From the NCBI GenBank assembly GCA_002007465.1, contig LNAC01000032.1, forward strand, positions 7,432,519-7,496,518: a DNA stretch of 64,000 nt, read 5' to 3'. This document shows, piece after piece, positions 50,509 to 63,862 of the stretch. Position 1 is the stretch's first letter. The number at the start of each line of letters is the position of its first letter. The translations under genes were made by a program, and so were the position numbers. The notes under the pieces are model-generated. The model did not search any database and was not told the DNA's origin. It saw only the letters and a list, made by a program, of their open reading frames with translations. The DNA is from Ailurus styani (lineage: Eukaryota; Chordata; Mammalia; Carnivora; Ailuridae).

Positions 50509-51127
50509 CAAGAGCTTTCCTTCATTCGAACATTTCTGTATCTTTTATCAGTTCAAAAGACATTCTTAATCACATCAAGTATTATATATAATACAGTGAC
50601 AGTGGAATTATAAAATGGTTTATTTCCCGTCCTTATAAAGAAAAAAGAAACAGAGTAAGGGTATTTATATTTGATTTTCTGAAGTCGGTTCCACTACACT
50701 TAGAAGGGAGAACTACTGAGAAAAGACAGAAATCTGTTATCTCTGAATTGCTAGTCTTTGTTTATAATCTCTGAAGGAGACATAGGGTATACAGTAGTGG
50801 AACATACTTGTGCTCATAGAGTAAGGTAAGTAATACAAGTGACAACTCTGTTCAAAAGCATCTATGGAGGTTGGTTGCATTAACATAGGACACATTTTGT
50901 TACCACGAACTGCAAGTGAATATTCAAATGATTTACGCTTTTGTTTTTATTAAAGCTGAAATGATTAGCCCATTTGCTCTGCATGGGAATGTCCCTTTAA
51001 AAATTAGAAGCATCCATATCGAAGCATTATTAAACTTACAATAGCTTTGTTATGCAAAGATGTTTGAACTGCATATTGACTTCCTCAATTTGGTTGGTCA
51101 CTCACTTTGGCCAGTGGGACCCCAGTG

Positions 51128-51277
51128 GAATTTCCTCCCTCCTTCCCTCCCTCCTCCCTTCCTTCCTTCCTTCCTTTCTTTCTTCCTTTCTCTCTTTCTC
51201 TTTCACTCTTTCTTCCCTTCCCTTCCCTCCTCCCTTTCCTCCCCTTCCTTCCTTCCTTCCTTCCTTCCTTCCCTCTT
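51128..51277 (+). repeat. 150-bp homopyrimidine tract (CCTT)n
   Basis: It is almost pure C/T with CCTT and CTTT units; in gene sense it is a purine tract about 1.4 kb upstream of the 49655-49733 exon. The two ORFs across it (Pro/Ser/Leu/Phe only) are artefacts. Confidence 0.95.
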
Positions 51278-51881
51278 TAACTAAACAACACGGTCTTTGA
51301 TTTCCAGTGGAATCTTGAAAATAAAGTATCTTTAGTATTTTTTTTTAGTGAGCCTGATTTGGAAGCTCATTTTATATTTAAGTCATATTTTCCCCTTGGT
51401 GGACTCACTCAAATGCTAATATGAAAAGTCATGTAACTTTACAAGGGAGATTGACATATTGATTGATATTCACGTGCTTTGGTATTAAATGCATTGTTTA
51501 ATACAGCCATTCTTCATTTCCAATTAATCTGACTTCTTTATTTCATAAGATGGATCAAGAATACATTAAAAAAATCCATAATATCCTTAAAATCATATCA
51601 AGGAAATTTTTACTAGTTGGATAACAGGGATGGTTTTCAAAGATTTCAGAAATTACATGAAAATTTCCTATATACTATTCACAAGCCTAGATATTATGAG
51701 CTTAAAATCAGTGTGAATTAATAAAGAGACTGTGGGCAAGGGTGTGGGTGTATGTGTGTGCACTGAAGTTACAATCTAATGGAATCATTTTTGTGTCATA
51801 ACTTAAGCTATATGACATTTGTATTAATAAACAAACAGGCAAGCCCAAAAATGTATTGAAGGAAGAAGATTTCCAAATTTA

Positions 51882-52135
51882 TTTATTTTTATTTATTTTT
51901 TTAAGATTTTATTTATTTATTCGACACAGGGAGACGCAGCGAGAAAGGGAACACAAGTAGGGGGAGAGTGAGTGGGAGAAGCAGGCTTCCTGCCAAGCAG
52001 AGAGACTGATGTGGGGCTCAATCCCAGGACCCTGGGATCATGACCTGAGCCGAAGGCAGCTTAGGAAGGCAGCTTAGGAAGGCAGCTTCTCGGAGGAAGT
52101 GAAGACGCTTAAGGACTGAGACACCCAGGCTCCCC
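51882..52135 (-). mobile_element. Can-SINE with internal 13-bp triplication
   Basis: It is a reverse Can-SINE with tail AAGATTTTATTTATTTATTC. The tRNA-like region contains AAGGCAGCTTAGG twice (52053-52065, 52066-52078) plus AAGGCAGCTT. Flanks TCCAAATTTA and TCCAAGTTTA look like a TSD with one mismatch. Confidence 0.92.
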
Positions 52136-52439
52136 TCCAAGTTTAAAAAGTAGCTAAGTTCAACAGATTTGAACAGGTTCATAAATATTATGTAAAACTG
52201 ACATTCTGTATATCAAGCTATGCAGTGACTAATTGTTTTCTCCGGAATGAGAGGATCTTTAGAAATATTTAAACTAAAAAACATATGTTTCTTACTTGAG
52301 TTCCCTACACTTAAAATCAGATTTAGCTTCAAAACTATGTTAGATTCATGACATATTAATAATTGTTGAGTGAAACCAATGATGGCTTCGAAGACAACAA
52401 GTGTGGTGGTGCTCTGACATACAATCCACTTCAGCATTT

Positions 52440-52680
52440 GGCTGTGTGGTGCAGTGGGCAGAGCATGGATAGTGAAGTCAGTCAAATCACAGCTCTATTA
52501 TTTGTTAGCTGCATGATACTAGGCAAGATACTTAACCCTAAATCTCAACATTCTATCCTGCCAAATGTGAATAGTATTATGTATGCCATCAGCTTGCTGA
52601 GAGGGTTAAATTAGAATAATGTAAGTGAAACACATATCACCTCTGCCACATAGTAAGTGCTCAATAAATGTAACCTGCAC
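52440..52680 (-). repeat. MIR
   Basis: GTGCAGTGGGCAGAGCATGG at one end, GCAAGATACTTAACCCTAAA inside, and CACATAGTAAGTGCTCAATA at the other end: a nearly full-length reverse MIR. Confidence 0.8.
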
Positions 52681-54907
52681 ATGTTAGGTTTTCCTTCATC
52701 CTATAAAATATAGATATGTGTTTAATAAGCACAGTGATCACATTGATTTGATGGGAGAATCTTCAATAATCAATAATTATTTAACTTATCTCTTCTCAAC
52801 TGTGTGCCTCTAGAAGTTCTGCTGATAGAGAAAGAACTGAAATATAAACTTTCTATCTGATTGAAATGCGGCATTGTGGTTCTGTTACTAGAAATAGTTA
52901 GGTAATTTATAAGATAATAGGGATAAGAATGGAAAAAAGGGTAATTTTTTAGTAAGTTCCTTTTTCTAAGGCTAGAGTCTGACTTCATTCAATCGTTAAA
53001 TATTTATGCAGGTCTAATATGTGCTAACTCAGTTAGGAATTAGGGAAGATAAGTTAAAAATAAGAGACAAAATTTCCATTCTCACAACTATCATCTTTTT
53101 ATAGGGAGAGAAGACAAAATAATAAGATGATTAGAATACAATATTTCACTTCACTACACAAATCCAGTTTTTAGAGGGGAAATGGAGAATTAAGAAATAA
53201 TCAGATAATCAGGGCAAAATTTTCCTTTTATTTTGTGAGGAGATTGGATTAAAAATTTATCTTGATACTTGCCTTGAGTCCCACTTCTCTAAATGAAAAA
53301 TCCAGCTTAAATAATAAAATCTATTAGCTGAATATGCTCAATTTAATATTCCAGCCCACAGATATTCCTTGCAGCACACAAAGCCTAATGAAATTAAAAT
53401 CATTCATTATCAAAGACAAACTAAAAAGAGGACTTCTTGTTGACTGAGGTTTATAAAGCTCCACATGGCTTTGGCATCTAGCACCGTACAAATTGATCAT
53501 AATTTTCTGATTTTGAGGGAGTGAATAAAAACAATCTTCACATGGCAGTTGGTTTCCAAATCTTGTTATGAGATTCTGAAGATATTATAATCAGCTTAAC
53601 TCTTGCCCAGCTTTCCATAGTGTTGATTATAAACGATTTTGCCCGCTGTAAAGCACACGGCAGTCTGTGGAATGAGAGTAAGAAGACACATACGTGGTTG
53701 AAGAGTAACAAATTGGCCCTGTTATATTTTATATTTTATCCTAAATGAATGTACTAAGCTACAGAATCTAAGATAATATTCCAGTGGAAGTAATAAAGAT
53801 TATATTTCCTAAATGTGAGGAATAATGAACAATGTTTTACTAAAATCATGAATCATAATATCAGATCCTAAAATATTTTTTTCAAAGGGGCATAGTAGGA
53901 TGATACTATTTTAGCTCTCATTACATCTTCTAAGAGAATTTGTTTCTTCTTGGGCCTCTAGGAATATAGTATAAAGCAGAATCATATGTTTTTTTATGAA
54001 GTCCTTTTTATATAACAGGAATTGAAATCTTGGGTATAAAAATTAAATAGGAAGTCCTCCTATGATTGCAAAAAGAATAAAGAAGAATAAAAGAGATGAT
54101 GAGCTGTGAGGGGGAAAAGTGGACATTTTCCTTAGTATGGACTAAAATTTTGTTAGAATAATCTGAGGATATATGTTCCATTTTTTTAGACAGGCTTTTG
54201 ATCTTAATCTCTGCCCATGATGCAGCTCTAACAATAGCTATAAACTTCATCTTGGCATGTGACCCTGTAATCACACTCTTACTCTGTTTTGGTGGTGTTT
54301 GTTTCAAACCCACTACAGTTGTGGCTTCATCGATGAGGTACCTGCACTTTTCCTGGACCATATACTTGGTTTGAGTTCAGTCATCTCTGTCACTAAAGTG
54401 GGAATGACAAAATTTAAATTCATTCGTTTGTTAAGATTGTAGCTGTAAATGTAAAAAATAGTTATTTTCATTTAAAATTATGGAATTCCAAAATCTGAAA
54501 GGAACCTGTGGATAACTGGTTTATTCTCTTATTCACACACTGATATAATACTAAAACAATGTGTCACAATAAACATGTAGGATTTAGATATTTTTCCAAG
54601 CAAAAGTTGTTTTTATATGTGGTCTATAGTCTGCACTGCTCAACTCTCTTTACAAGTTGGCTTTTCTTGGGTTCCATACTTGTCCTTCACTTGTCACAGA
54701 ATGAATTTTCTCTAGGTGATCTTATTCACTCCATTTTCTTTAATTTATATCTATAGCATGATGATTCCTGGATATAACATTTGCTTCAAACTTTTCTGAC
54801 TTTTGTATTCTAGTTTGCAGCAAGGGATATTAAAATGAACAGTCATGAAAGCAAAGGGAAAAGCCTGAAGGGAGAGATACCATAAAAATCACGAAAGAGA
54901 ATGCTTT

Positions 54908-55321
54908 AGATTGAATGTTTGTGTCTACCCCAAAATTCATATGTTGAAATTTTAACTCTCAAGTTAATGGTATTAGAAAGTGGGACCTTTGGGAGGTGAT
55001 TAGGGCATTAGAAAGGGCCCACAAGAATGGGATTAGTGATTATGCTAATTAGATAAATTATGCTAATTAACCAGTCTAATGCTAATTAGATTGAGTCGCA
55101 TTATAAAAGTAACCTCCAGAGATCCCTTACACCCTCTGCTGTATGAGGATACAGTGAAAAGATGGCTATCTATGAATCAGGAACAGTGTCTTTATCAGAC
55201 ATTGAATCTGCTGAGACCATATTCTGGGAATTCCGAGTTTCCAGAATGGTGAAAAGTAAGTGTTATTTATAAGCATCGGTTTATGGAATGTTTGTTATGG
55301 CAACCTGAACTGACTAAGACA
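54908..55321 (+). mobile_element. MLT1-type MaLR solo LTR
   Basis: CCCCAAAATTCATATGTTGA, GGACCTTTGGGAGGTGATTA, GAGGATACAGTGAAAAGATG and a CAACCTGAACTGACTAAGAC end follow the MLT1 LTR order. No internal retroviral coding sequence lies next to it, so it is an old solo LTR. A local AATTATGCTAATTA-type repetition lies near 55040-55090. Confidence 0.78.
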
Positions 55322-56244
55322 GGGTTTCAAATAAATCCCAATATTAAGTGATTCACCAGGAATGAAAAAGAAAAGCTCTGAAACAGTTCACAGTATTTTT
55401 CAATCAAGATCACTGGTTACCCTGGTGAGGGGGAATTGTAACAGAATTGGATGAGTTCATACTGGATTGAAGAATCTTAAAAAATGGAAGTGAAGAATGG
55501 AAGGCAACGTGTATCGAATTTTAAGAACCATGATATGAATAGGGCAACTGTGCTTAAAATTTTTCAAAAAATGAATTAGAGATGTCAGTGAAAGTGTTTT
55601 ATTTCAGGCAAGGGCTGTGAAGATGGTAATAACATCTAGAGTGCACATGCACAAAACATGGTAGTAGGCAGAGTGGATATACAAATATGAAAATTTCATG
55701 ATCCTAAACCTCAAGTATTCTACAACTGTGGACAAGAGAAGGAATATAGATGAGGCAAAAATGAAGCAAGCTTTTAAAATATACATATACTTGAAAGAGG
55801 CTATAAAACAGAGAGAAACATGTAATCATTTCCATCAGGTGGATGGAACGGAGAACTGTTCATGGTAGGTGGTATCCAAGCTAAGTCCTAGAGGGTAAGT
55901 AGGGTTTTAATCTGCAAAGAAAAAAGGGGGGGAGGAAGCAAATTCTTGGCTGATGGGCAAACATGACTGAACCAGTAGGAAGACCTGGTGAATGGTTCCT
56001 AGTTGGTTTGGTGAGCTTGCATGGAAGGATATATTTGAATGTCAAGATGTGGTGGTGCATTATGATTTTATTTTATAAACCTTTAAAGGTTCTTGAGCTT
56101 GTAATTATTTCCCAAGAATTGGAACTAGCATGCTCCTGCCTGTATTTTAGAAAAATAATTCTGGTAATAGTGAGTAAGAGGGAGAGCGGGTTATTTCAAT
56201 AGTCAAGGTAAAGGTTATTGAGGACTAGTGAAAGAAAATATTTA

Positions 56245-56440
56245 TTTATTTATTTAAAAGATTTTATTTATTTATTTGAGAGAGAGAGTGAGCGAGAAAG
56301 AAAGCACATGAGCAGGTACAGAGGGAGAAGCAGGCTCCCCGCTAAGCAGGGAGCCTGATATGGGACTCGATCCCAGGACCCTAGGATCATGACCTGAGCC
56401 GAAGGCAGAAGCTTAACCAACTGAGCCACCCAGGAACCCT
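56245..56440 (-). mobile_element. Can-SINE with perfect 16-bp TSD
   Basis: TGAAAGAAAATATTTA is duplicated at 56229-56244 and 56441-56456. It is full length on the minus strand. Confidence 0.97.
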
Positions 56441-56851
56441 TGAAAGAAAATATTTAATGAAGAAGGAAGATTTAATAAATATTAAGGAGATGAGATAAAC
56501 AAGATTTTTTTACAGTCTGATGCCAAACGTTGGAGGAAAAGGGTCAAATATGGTCAAGTATCTGTTCAGCTTAATGATATATTGTACCCTCTAGAGAACT
56601 TCTGTCATTTAGAGATGAGGACACTGATTAAAAACACCTTTTCTATGATACTGGAAGTCAGAGTCTGAGGTCAAGATATAATATCAACATCTTAGATACT
56701 GTTCACATTGTTTCATGTAATACTTGAAAAATACATTTGGATTGGGTATATGACCATCAATGGTGATTCTTCCCATTTCTTTATGACATTAAGAAGTTTA
56801 CCAATTTGGAAAAACAGAAATCAGTTAACTGTATGATTGTCAAATAAACTT

Positions 56852-57037
56852 AAAAAAATATTCATTTATTTATTTGAGAGAGAGAGGGAGAAAAGCACAA
56901 GAGTGGGATGAGGGGTAAAGGGAGAAGCAGACTCCTTGCTGAGCACAGAGCCCGATGCAGGGCCTGATCCCAGGACTCCGGGATCGTGACCTGAGCCAAA
57001 GGTAGCTGCTTAACCAAATGAGCCACCCAGGTGCCCC
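56852..57037 (-). mobile_element. Can-SINE with perfect 12-bp TSD
   Basis: TCAAATAAACTT is duplicated at 56840-56851 and 57038-57049. It is full length on the minus strand, with a GGGGCACCTGGGTGGCTCAT head. Confidence 0.96.
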
Positions 57038-58269
57038 TCAAATAAACTTTTAAGTCAACACAACACTTAACTATGAAACGGACTGATAGAATTGAATTGA
57101 AGAATAAGTACAAAATCCCAATTAAGTTACAAAGATACTAAAAGAGTGCTTAGATACAAACAGTTGGACAACAAACTATAAATTACATTTAATCAAATCC
57201 TACTATATTTCTTTCCTAGAAATGAAAAAAAGCATTTTAAAAGGTTGCCATGAAATTACATGGGTTGATTGGGTATTAGATACTTCTGAACAATACACTG
57301 AAAACAAAAAGCAGATAGTTGTGTCCATCATTTAGAAATGATGTTAAATGAATGGAGACAGCAGTAAGAAGGGGTTTGGTAAAAGACAGGAAAACAGAGA
57401 GAGAAAAATGTCAGAGATAGATGGAGGATGTAATCACACAGGTCAAAGGTTAAAGCTAAGAGAATCATTCTTAAGGAAACTTTCTTGATTTCAGAATGGT
57501 ATTCAGAATACAATTAAAGCATCTTGAAGGGGAAAGAGTTTCTGGTACAGGCAAATTTACAAAAACATTCAAAACTCAGGGAAATTCTTAGTATGTATCT
57601 ATCCATGCCATCTAACATTTCTGAGTGTGACAATTCTTACCGGCCTTGGTCAATCAGTCAATAAATATTTATTGAATGTTTGCTATGTGCATAATACCAT
57701 AACACTAGGCAAGTTTCCAGGGGGTATGCAAAATATGTTACGTATAATATATTCCCAGGATGCTGCATATTTAGCTAGGAAAATAAAAGTGAAATGCACG
57801 AAGCAATTGTAGTCCCTTAAGTGTCTGGTTTAAGTAAAGAGTGCAATAGAAGATAAAAATAATGAAATTATCCTAGGTTGAAATAATTAGAGTTGGAATT
57901 TGAAAAATGGGTAAAATTTGAGAGCTAAATTTTGAATCTAGTCCCAGGAACTAATGCATGATTGCTGAGCTAAGGATGAATAAACAATAAATGAATTGGT
58001 GGAAGAAGAAAGAACGTGGTGTTCTTGGTAAGGAGAATTGGTGCAAGCAAAAGCTAGGTTGAGCAGGCCATATGCAGAGGGCAAAGAGCAAAGCTACCCA
58101 ATCATAAGAGCAGGTGAATTTTTGGAAGACCATGTGAATTTTGATACAAAGGATACAGTCAACATTTGCTTACAATATCCCAATTGTGGAATATTGGAAA
58201 TATTTGTAGCTGACAGTAATGATGATGACTGGTATTGCTATTAACCATCCCATCTATAAATACATGTAG

Positions 58270-58545
58270 GTCATAAAAGTTAAGAGTTTGAGTCCAGAAG
58301 TATTGTCAGAAAAATCTAGATTCAAATCTCACTCTTTTATTTATTACCCAGCAATTACTGAGCAATTACCAATTACTGAGCTTCAGCAATTTCTCACTCT
58401 TGACCACTCTGGATATAAAAATAACTTTAAATATACCTAATGTCAGAGGGTTTTTGTGAATGTTAAATAAGAAAATATCAAGTACTCAGCACAGAGCTTG
58501 CCACATAGAAAGCACAAAACTGTTATCTCTATTATCTTCATTAAG
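58270..58545 (-). repeat. MIR, diverged
   Basis: GATTCAAATCTCACTCTTTT, TTGTGAATGTTAAATAAGAA and CAGCACAGAGCTTGCCACAT are reverse MIR blocks; an internal TACTGAGCAATTACC duplication is visible near 58355-58380. Confidence 0.65.
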
Positions 58546-60462
58546 AACATTATTTTATGACAGAATGACCTTTTATGTTGACCTATTTTTTTCATGTTAC
58601 TAAGCTATGTTTATGTAAAAATTTATATTCAGTTATACGATTGAGTAAAGATCAATTCTGTTCAAGTTGGAATATAGAGAATAAAAATAAAGACCTCCAA
58701 GTAGTAGGGACATTTTTGTAGCTTAATAAAAAATGTTTATTTTGAAGTGTGAGGAATTATAAGACAGATGTGATGGTGATCAATATTGGACCAATTAAGT
58801 TAATGGAAATTAAGCGGTGCTCTTGGATAATGCTTGTATAGGCTGCACATGGATTTTCTCCTGGGGCACCATTTCCATGGACTATGATATACAGAGCATC
58901 TTAAGAGCTGGATGTCAGCAGGGTTGTTGAGGAAATGGGTTTCTCAAGTGATTCTACAGTGTTTAATTCCCAAATGGTTTATATTCAGTTTTACAATGTT
59001 GATATACAACAAGGACTTGTTTAGGCTAATATTAAACTTAGATTGCCTTCTTTCAGGAAAATATGATGTAAGGGAACACAGGTGCTAACTCTGAAGGGTA
59101 TATGTTACTGGGTTCACCAAGAGTAGGGAAGAGTAAATTGGCCACGGATGAGACTCAAAGTATATAGACGAGTAGTTAAGAAGGGACTAAAGAATTTGGT
59201 TTTAATAAACCATGAACCTGTGATTGCTGGATTCATTACCTTAACTCTGTTTTTCTATTCCTACAAGAAGAACAAAGGCACATACATGACAGCAGCATAA
59301 AGCTTTGCTATTCACAATTCTAAAATCTTGAGGTAAGTTTTAGTTTCAAAATCAGAAGTTAAAAAAAGGTAAAGTTCTGTTGAGGAAACACAAAATACCA
59401 TTAGGTCAAGAGTATAAATCATTATGCTGTTTTGAATGCTCCAATAAAATTAAATTAAAAAAACATGCTTTCATTTGGAGGAAAATGAAATAGACACTAA
59501 ATAATGGATGGGTTTACACGTTTCCAAGTTAGCAGACTGGAGTTAGTAAATAGGTGACCAAGTTTACATTTATGTTGATTATTACTAAAAATCACTTTTT
59601 CTTTTTTTTTTCTAAGCCTTAGATAATCTGAATGAGGGTCAAAGAGAACCAATGGAAAAAACCAAAGCTGAATAATTATCAACTGGAATTTCTGAAATTC
59701 AAGCCAGAAACAAATATAAAATACCACTTAGAGGCCCAACAGTTTCCACCAAAGATTATACTCTTCAGTTGTCAGATAATAAGTATTATTTGACAAATGA
59801 AACAAAAGATCCTGTAAGTTTATATTATTACTATAAAAATAAGTGTTTTTGACAAATTAAATGGAATGATTCTTAAAGCTTATATTGTTGCAAGTCTATT
59901 CCCAGTAGGTGTTTATATGGCTGGAATAATCCCTCACTTCTAAATACAGAATTAGAAGAGTCGATTCTTATTGATGAGAGCATTTAAAACATGAAAGATA
60001 AACAGTTAGAAAAGGTGAATCATCAGTTAAGGAAGACATGGTGGGATAGTAAATGAAATTTCTATCCTCCAACTTCAATTTGAAGGCAGGTGATAATTCA
60101 GAAGAGGCTGTTCTCATGGAAAAAAGTCACTACAAATAAAAGTATACAAAAAATACATATTTTATATATGTGGATTCAATATTGTTTTAGATACTGAAAC
60201 ACATCGTAGTACTCTATGTATTTCCTCCCATTTTATAATTTTATATTTAAATTGTGGAGTTTAGTAACACTATCAAAATCATTCAGTAGCAAAGCAGTAA
60301 GATCAGAAATTGTGAGAAATTTTCTCACAATCAGAAAAACCTGGGAGATACACATGTATCCTCAATGAATAATTCTCCTTATTAAAAGCCACCCTTTTCA
60401 CCCTATCTCAATTTATCAGATTCCATTCAAATCAGTTATCAGAAGAGCTTTACCATTCTTTT

Positions 60463-60669
60463 TCTTTTTTTAAAAGATTTAATTTATTTATTTGAGAGAG
60501 GGAGACAGTGAGAGAGAGCATGGGTGGGGGAGGGGAGTTGGGCAAAGGAAGAGGGAGAAGCAGACTTCCTGCTGAGCAGGGAGCCTGACATGGGGCTCAG
60601 TCCCAGGACCCTGAGATCTTGACCTGAGTTGAAGGCAAATGCTTAATCAACTGAGCCACTCAGGCGCCA
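60463..60669 (-). mobile_element. Can-SINE
   Basis: Reverse Can-SINE with tail TTAAAAGATTTAATTTATTT and head GGCGCCTGAGTGGCTCAGTT on the minus strand. CTTTACCATTCT before and CTTTATCATTCT after look like a one-mismatch TSD. Confidence 0.92.
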
Positions 60670-61561
60670 CAGACCTTTATCATTCTACTTAACTTTCTAA
60701 GTACATTGGCAGGACGTACACTTTTAGATCTTACCCAAATATGAATTTATTTAAGGAAAATTACAAAAAATGCATTTTATGTACCCCAAACTACAAAAAT
60801 GTTAGTAGAATAAATTTCATAAGTTGATAATAGAACCTGTTGAAACTAAATTTTCAGTGTGTGTAGGGTAAAATAAATGGAAAACTTTTGTTATAGAGGA
60901 AACAGCATTGTTATATATTAAAGAAATACACTTCCCATCCCCCCACATGTAAAATCAAAATAGAGGAGAATCAATAGAACCAATAAAGTCACTTTGGAAG
61001 AAAAACCCCATTTTCTTTAGCCCAGAAATCTGAAAGCTTTTAACTTGTAATGATGGAATACATTTTATCTTGTGTATGTTGGGGGGGGGTGTGCTGTTGC
61101 TCATAGTCTATCATTACTGTAAAATGAGCCTCATCCCACTTCATTCTGCTACTGAGAACTGCAAACCTGCTTGTTGGGAGGTGGTAGCTTAACATATTTA
61201 AACTTCAAGTGATTTATTTAGCAGATTTCACTTGTGAAAATACTCCTAATCTTCACATTCACAGCCTAAAAGAAATTGGGACTACTGTAATGGAAATCAA
61301 GGTGTGTCTAATATGCATTTTCATCTGGAAGTAAATCCATGAGTATATAACCTTATATGAAGTTTAAATAAATTTGCCCAGTGCAGTTCACCTTTGATTT
61401 TACCTTTGCATATCTTTTGAGAGAGATTTTTTTCTGATTTTAAATGTAGACAGCTAGTTATTTCCAAATGGCCAGTCATGGCAGTTGACTGAAAAATGGC
61501 TTCACAATAGGATATATGTAGTTTAAAGTAGTGTCTTTAAATTAAAAAGAAGTTCCCCTAT

Positions 61562-63065
61562 AAATATGACCAATTCATCTTTGACAAAGCAACAAAGGCA
61601 ATACAATGGAGCAAAGATAGTCTCTTGAACAAATGGTTCTGGAACAACTGGACATCCATATACAAAAAATGAAATTAGACACAGACCTCAAACCCTTCAC
61701 AAAATGGATCACAGACCTAGGTGTAAGATGCAAAACTCTAAAACTCCTAGAAGTTAACATAGGAAAAGCCCAGATGACCTTGGGTGTGGTGATACCTTTT
61801 TAGATATGAGAACAAAAACAATCCATGAAAGAAACAATTACTAAACTGGACTTCATTACAATCAAAGACTTCTGCTCTGTAGAAGACAGCATCAAGAAAA
61901 TTAAAAGATAAGCCACAAACTGAGGGAATATATTTTCAAAAGAGACATCTGATAATGGATTGTTAGTCAAAATACACAGAGAATTCTTAAAACTCAACAG
62001 TAAGAAAACAAATGACAAGTTTAAAAAATGAACCAAGACCTTGACAGTTCACCAAAGAAGATATACATACCGTTGACAAAAAAATATAAGAAAAGATGCT
62101 GCTAATCATAGGTCATCAAGGGAAATGCAAATTAAAACAAGAAGATATTACTATACACCTATTAGGATAGCCAAAACTCAGAACATTGACAACACCAAAT
62201 GCTGGTGAGGATGTGGAGTGACGGGAACTCTCACCCCTTGCTTGTGGGAATGTAAAATGGCATAGCTGCTTTGGAAGACAAATTAGCAGTTTTTTACAAA
62301 ATTAAGCATATACAGTTAACATATGGCATAGCAATCTCACTTCTTGGTATTTATCCAAAGGAGTTGAAAACCTAGGTATACACAAAAACCTGTGCATGGA
62401 TATTTACAGCAGCTTTATTCATAATTATAAAAACTCAGAAGCAACCAAGACGTCCTGCAGCACGTGAATGGATAAAATAGATATCCAGATAATAGAGTAC
62501 AATGCAGTGCTAAAAACAAAAACAAACAAAAAACCCATGAGTTATCAAGCTATGAAAAACAGGGAGGAATCGTAAATGCATATTACTAAGTGATAAAAGC
62601 TAATCTGAAAAGGCTACAGACTGTACAATTCTGACTATATAACATTCTGGAAAAGGCAAAACTATGAAGTCAGTAGAAAGATCAGCGGTTCCCAGGGTTG
62701 GGGTGGGGGGAGAGATGAATAGGCAGAGCACAGAGTAATTTTAGGGCAGTGAAATATTCTGTATGCTATTACAATTTTGGATGTATGTCATTGTCATTAT
62801 ACTTTTGTCCAAATGCATAGAATGTATAACACCAGGAGTGAACTCGAAGGCATACTATGGACTTTGGGTGATTATGAAGTGTCAGTGTAGGTTCATCCTT
62901 GGTGGGGAAAAAAAAAAAAAGTACCATTCTGGTGAGTGATATTGATGGTGGGGGGAGGCTATGCATGTGTAGAGGCAAGAAGTATTTGGGAAATCTCTCT
63001 ACCTTCCTTTCAGTTTTGTGCTAAGTCTAAAAGTTCTTTTTAAAAATATATAAAAACTTAAAAAT
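61562..63065 (+). mobile_element. L1 ORF2 tail plus 3' UTR (older L1M type)
   Basis: AACAAATGGTTCTGGAACAA, ACATAGGAAAAGCCCAGATG, GGAAATGCAAATTAAAACAA, ATGCTGGTGAGGATGTGGAG and CTACCTTCCTTTCAGTTTTG occur in L1 order, ending near AAAAACTTAAAAATG. Many stops and indels make it non-functional. An A13 run at about 62909-62921 lies inside the 3' UTR. Confidence 0.88.
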
Positions 63066-63679
63066 GAAATTCATATGCCACTGGATAGTGAATTTAATGT
63101 TCTTCATTTTGTCTGAAAGTATCTCTGAAACTATTTGGGGTAAAAGTCTATAGAAACCAACAATGGCATAACACAGAAATATGATTACTGAATCACTAGG
63201 TCATCTAGCTTTCTAGCATTACATATTAGCATTCTGTCTACATATTTGAGCCACTTCACATTGTTATGGATCATGAAATTAAAACAGTAAGATAAGGACT
63301 GAATTACTTTACCTGAGATTTGCATTTATTAACAGCTGAATTAAGTGAGTGAATAAAAAATTAAATATTATGCCCTATGTTTGAAGACATTTTGAAGTTT
63401 TACAGAGAAATTACCTTACTAAAAGGTAGAGTTGCTCATCAAAGTAAAGCAGTATCTTTAGGAAAATTTCAATCTCTAAAGAATTACAACAATAGCATCA
63501 GGAGCTTGTTTTATTTATTTATTTATTTAAAAACATTTATTCATAACTTGATAAGTAGCAGAAAGTATATTAGGAAATGGTATTATAAGGAAGCAAAAAT
63601 TTCTCTGAAAAAAAACACTGACATCCATATACATGTTTATATATATATGATAGGTGTAACAATTTAATTATAAAAACTA

Positions 63680-63862
63680 ATAACTTACATAATATTACTA
63701 TGTAGCAGACACAGGTCTAAGTTCTGTACTAACATTAACTTATTTAATCCTCAAAACAATTTTGCTATTGTAATCCTCATTTAATGAGTGAAAAAAATAG
63801 GCACGGTGGGCTCAAATAACTTGTCCAAGTTGACACGGCTAATGTCTCTTATTAGAGGGCCT
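63680..63862 (+). repeat. MIR
   Basis: ATTACTATGTAGCAGACACA, ATTTAATCCTCAAAACAATT and GGCTCAAATAACTTGTCCAA occur in MIR order. Confidence 0.75.

Noticed and set aside
51052..51300. Two ORFs rich in Pro, Ser, Phe and Leu
   Set aside because: They translate the (CCTT)n tract and have no splice or conservation support.
61575..62036. Minus-strand ORFs of 61 and 78 codons
   Set aside because: They are antisense frames across an L1 ORF2 remnant.
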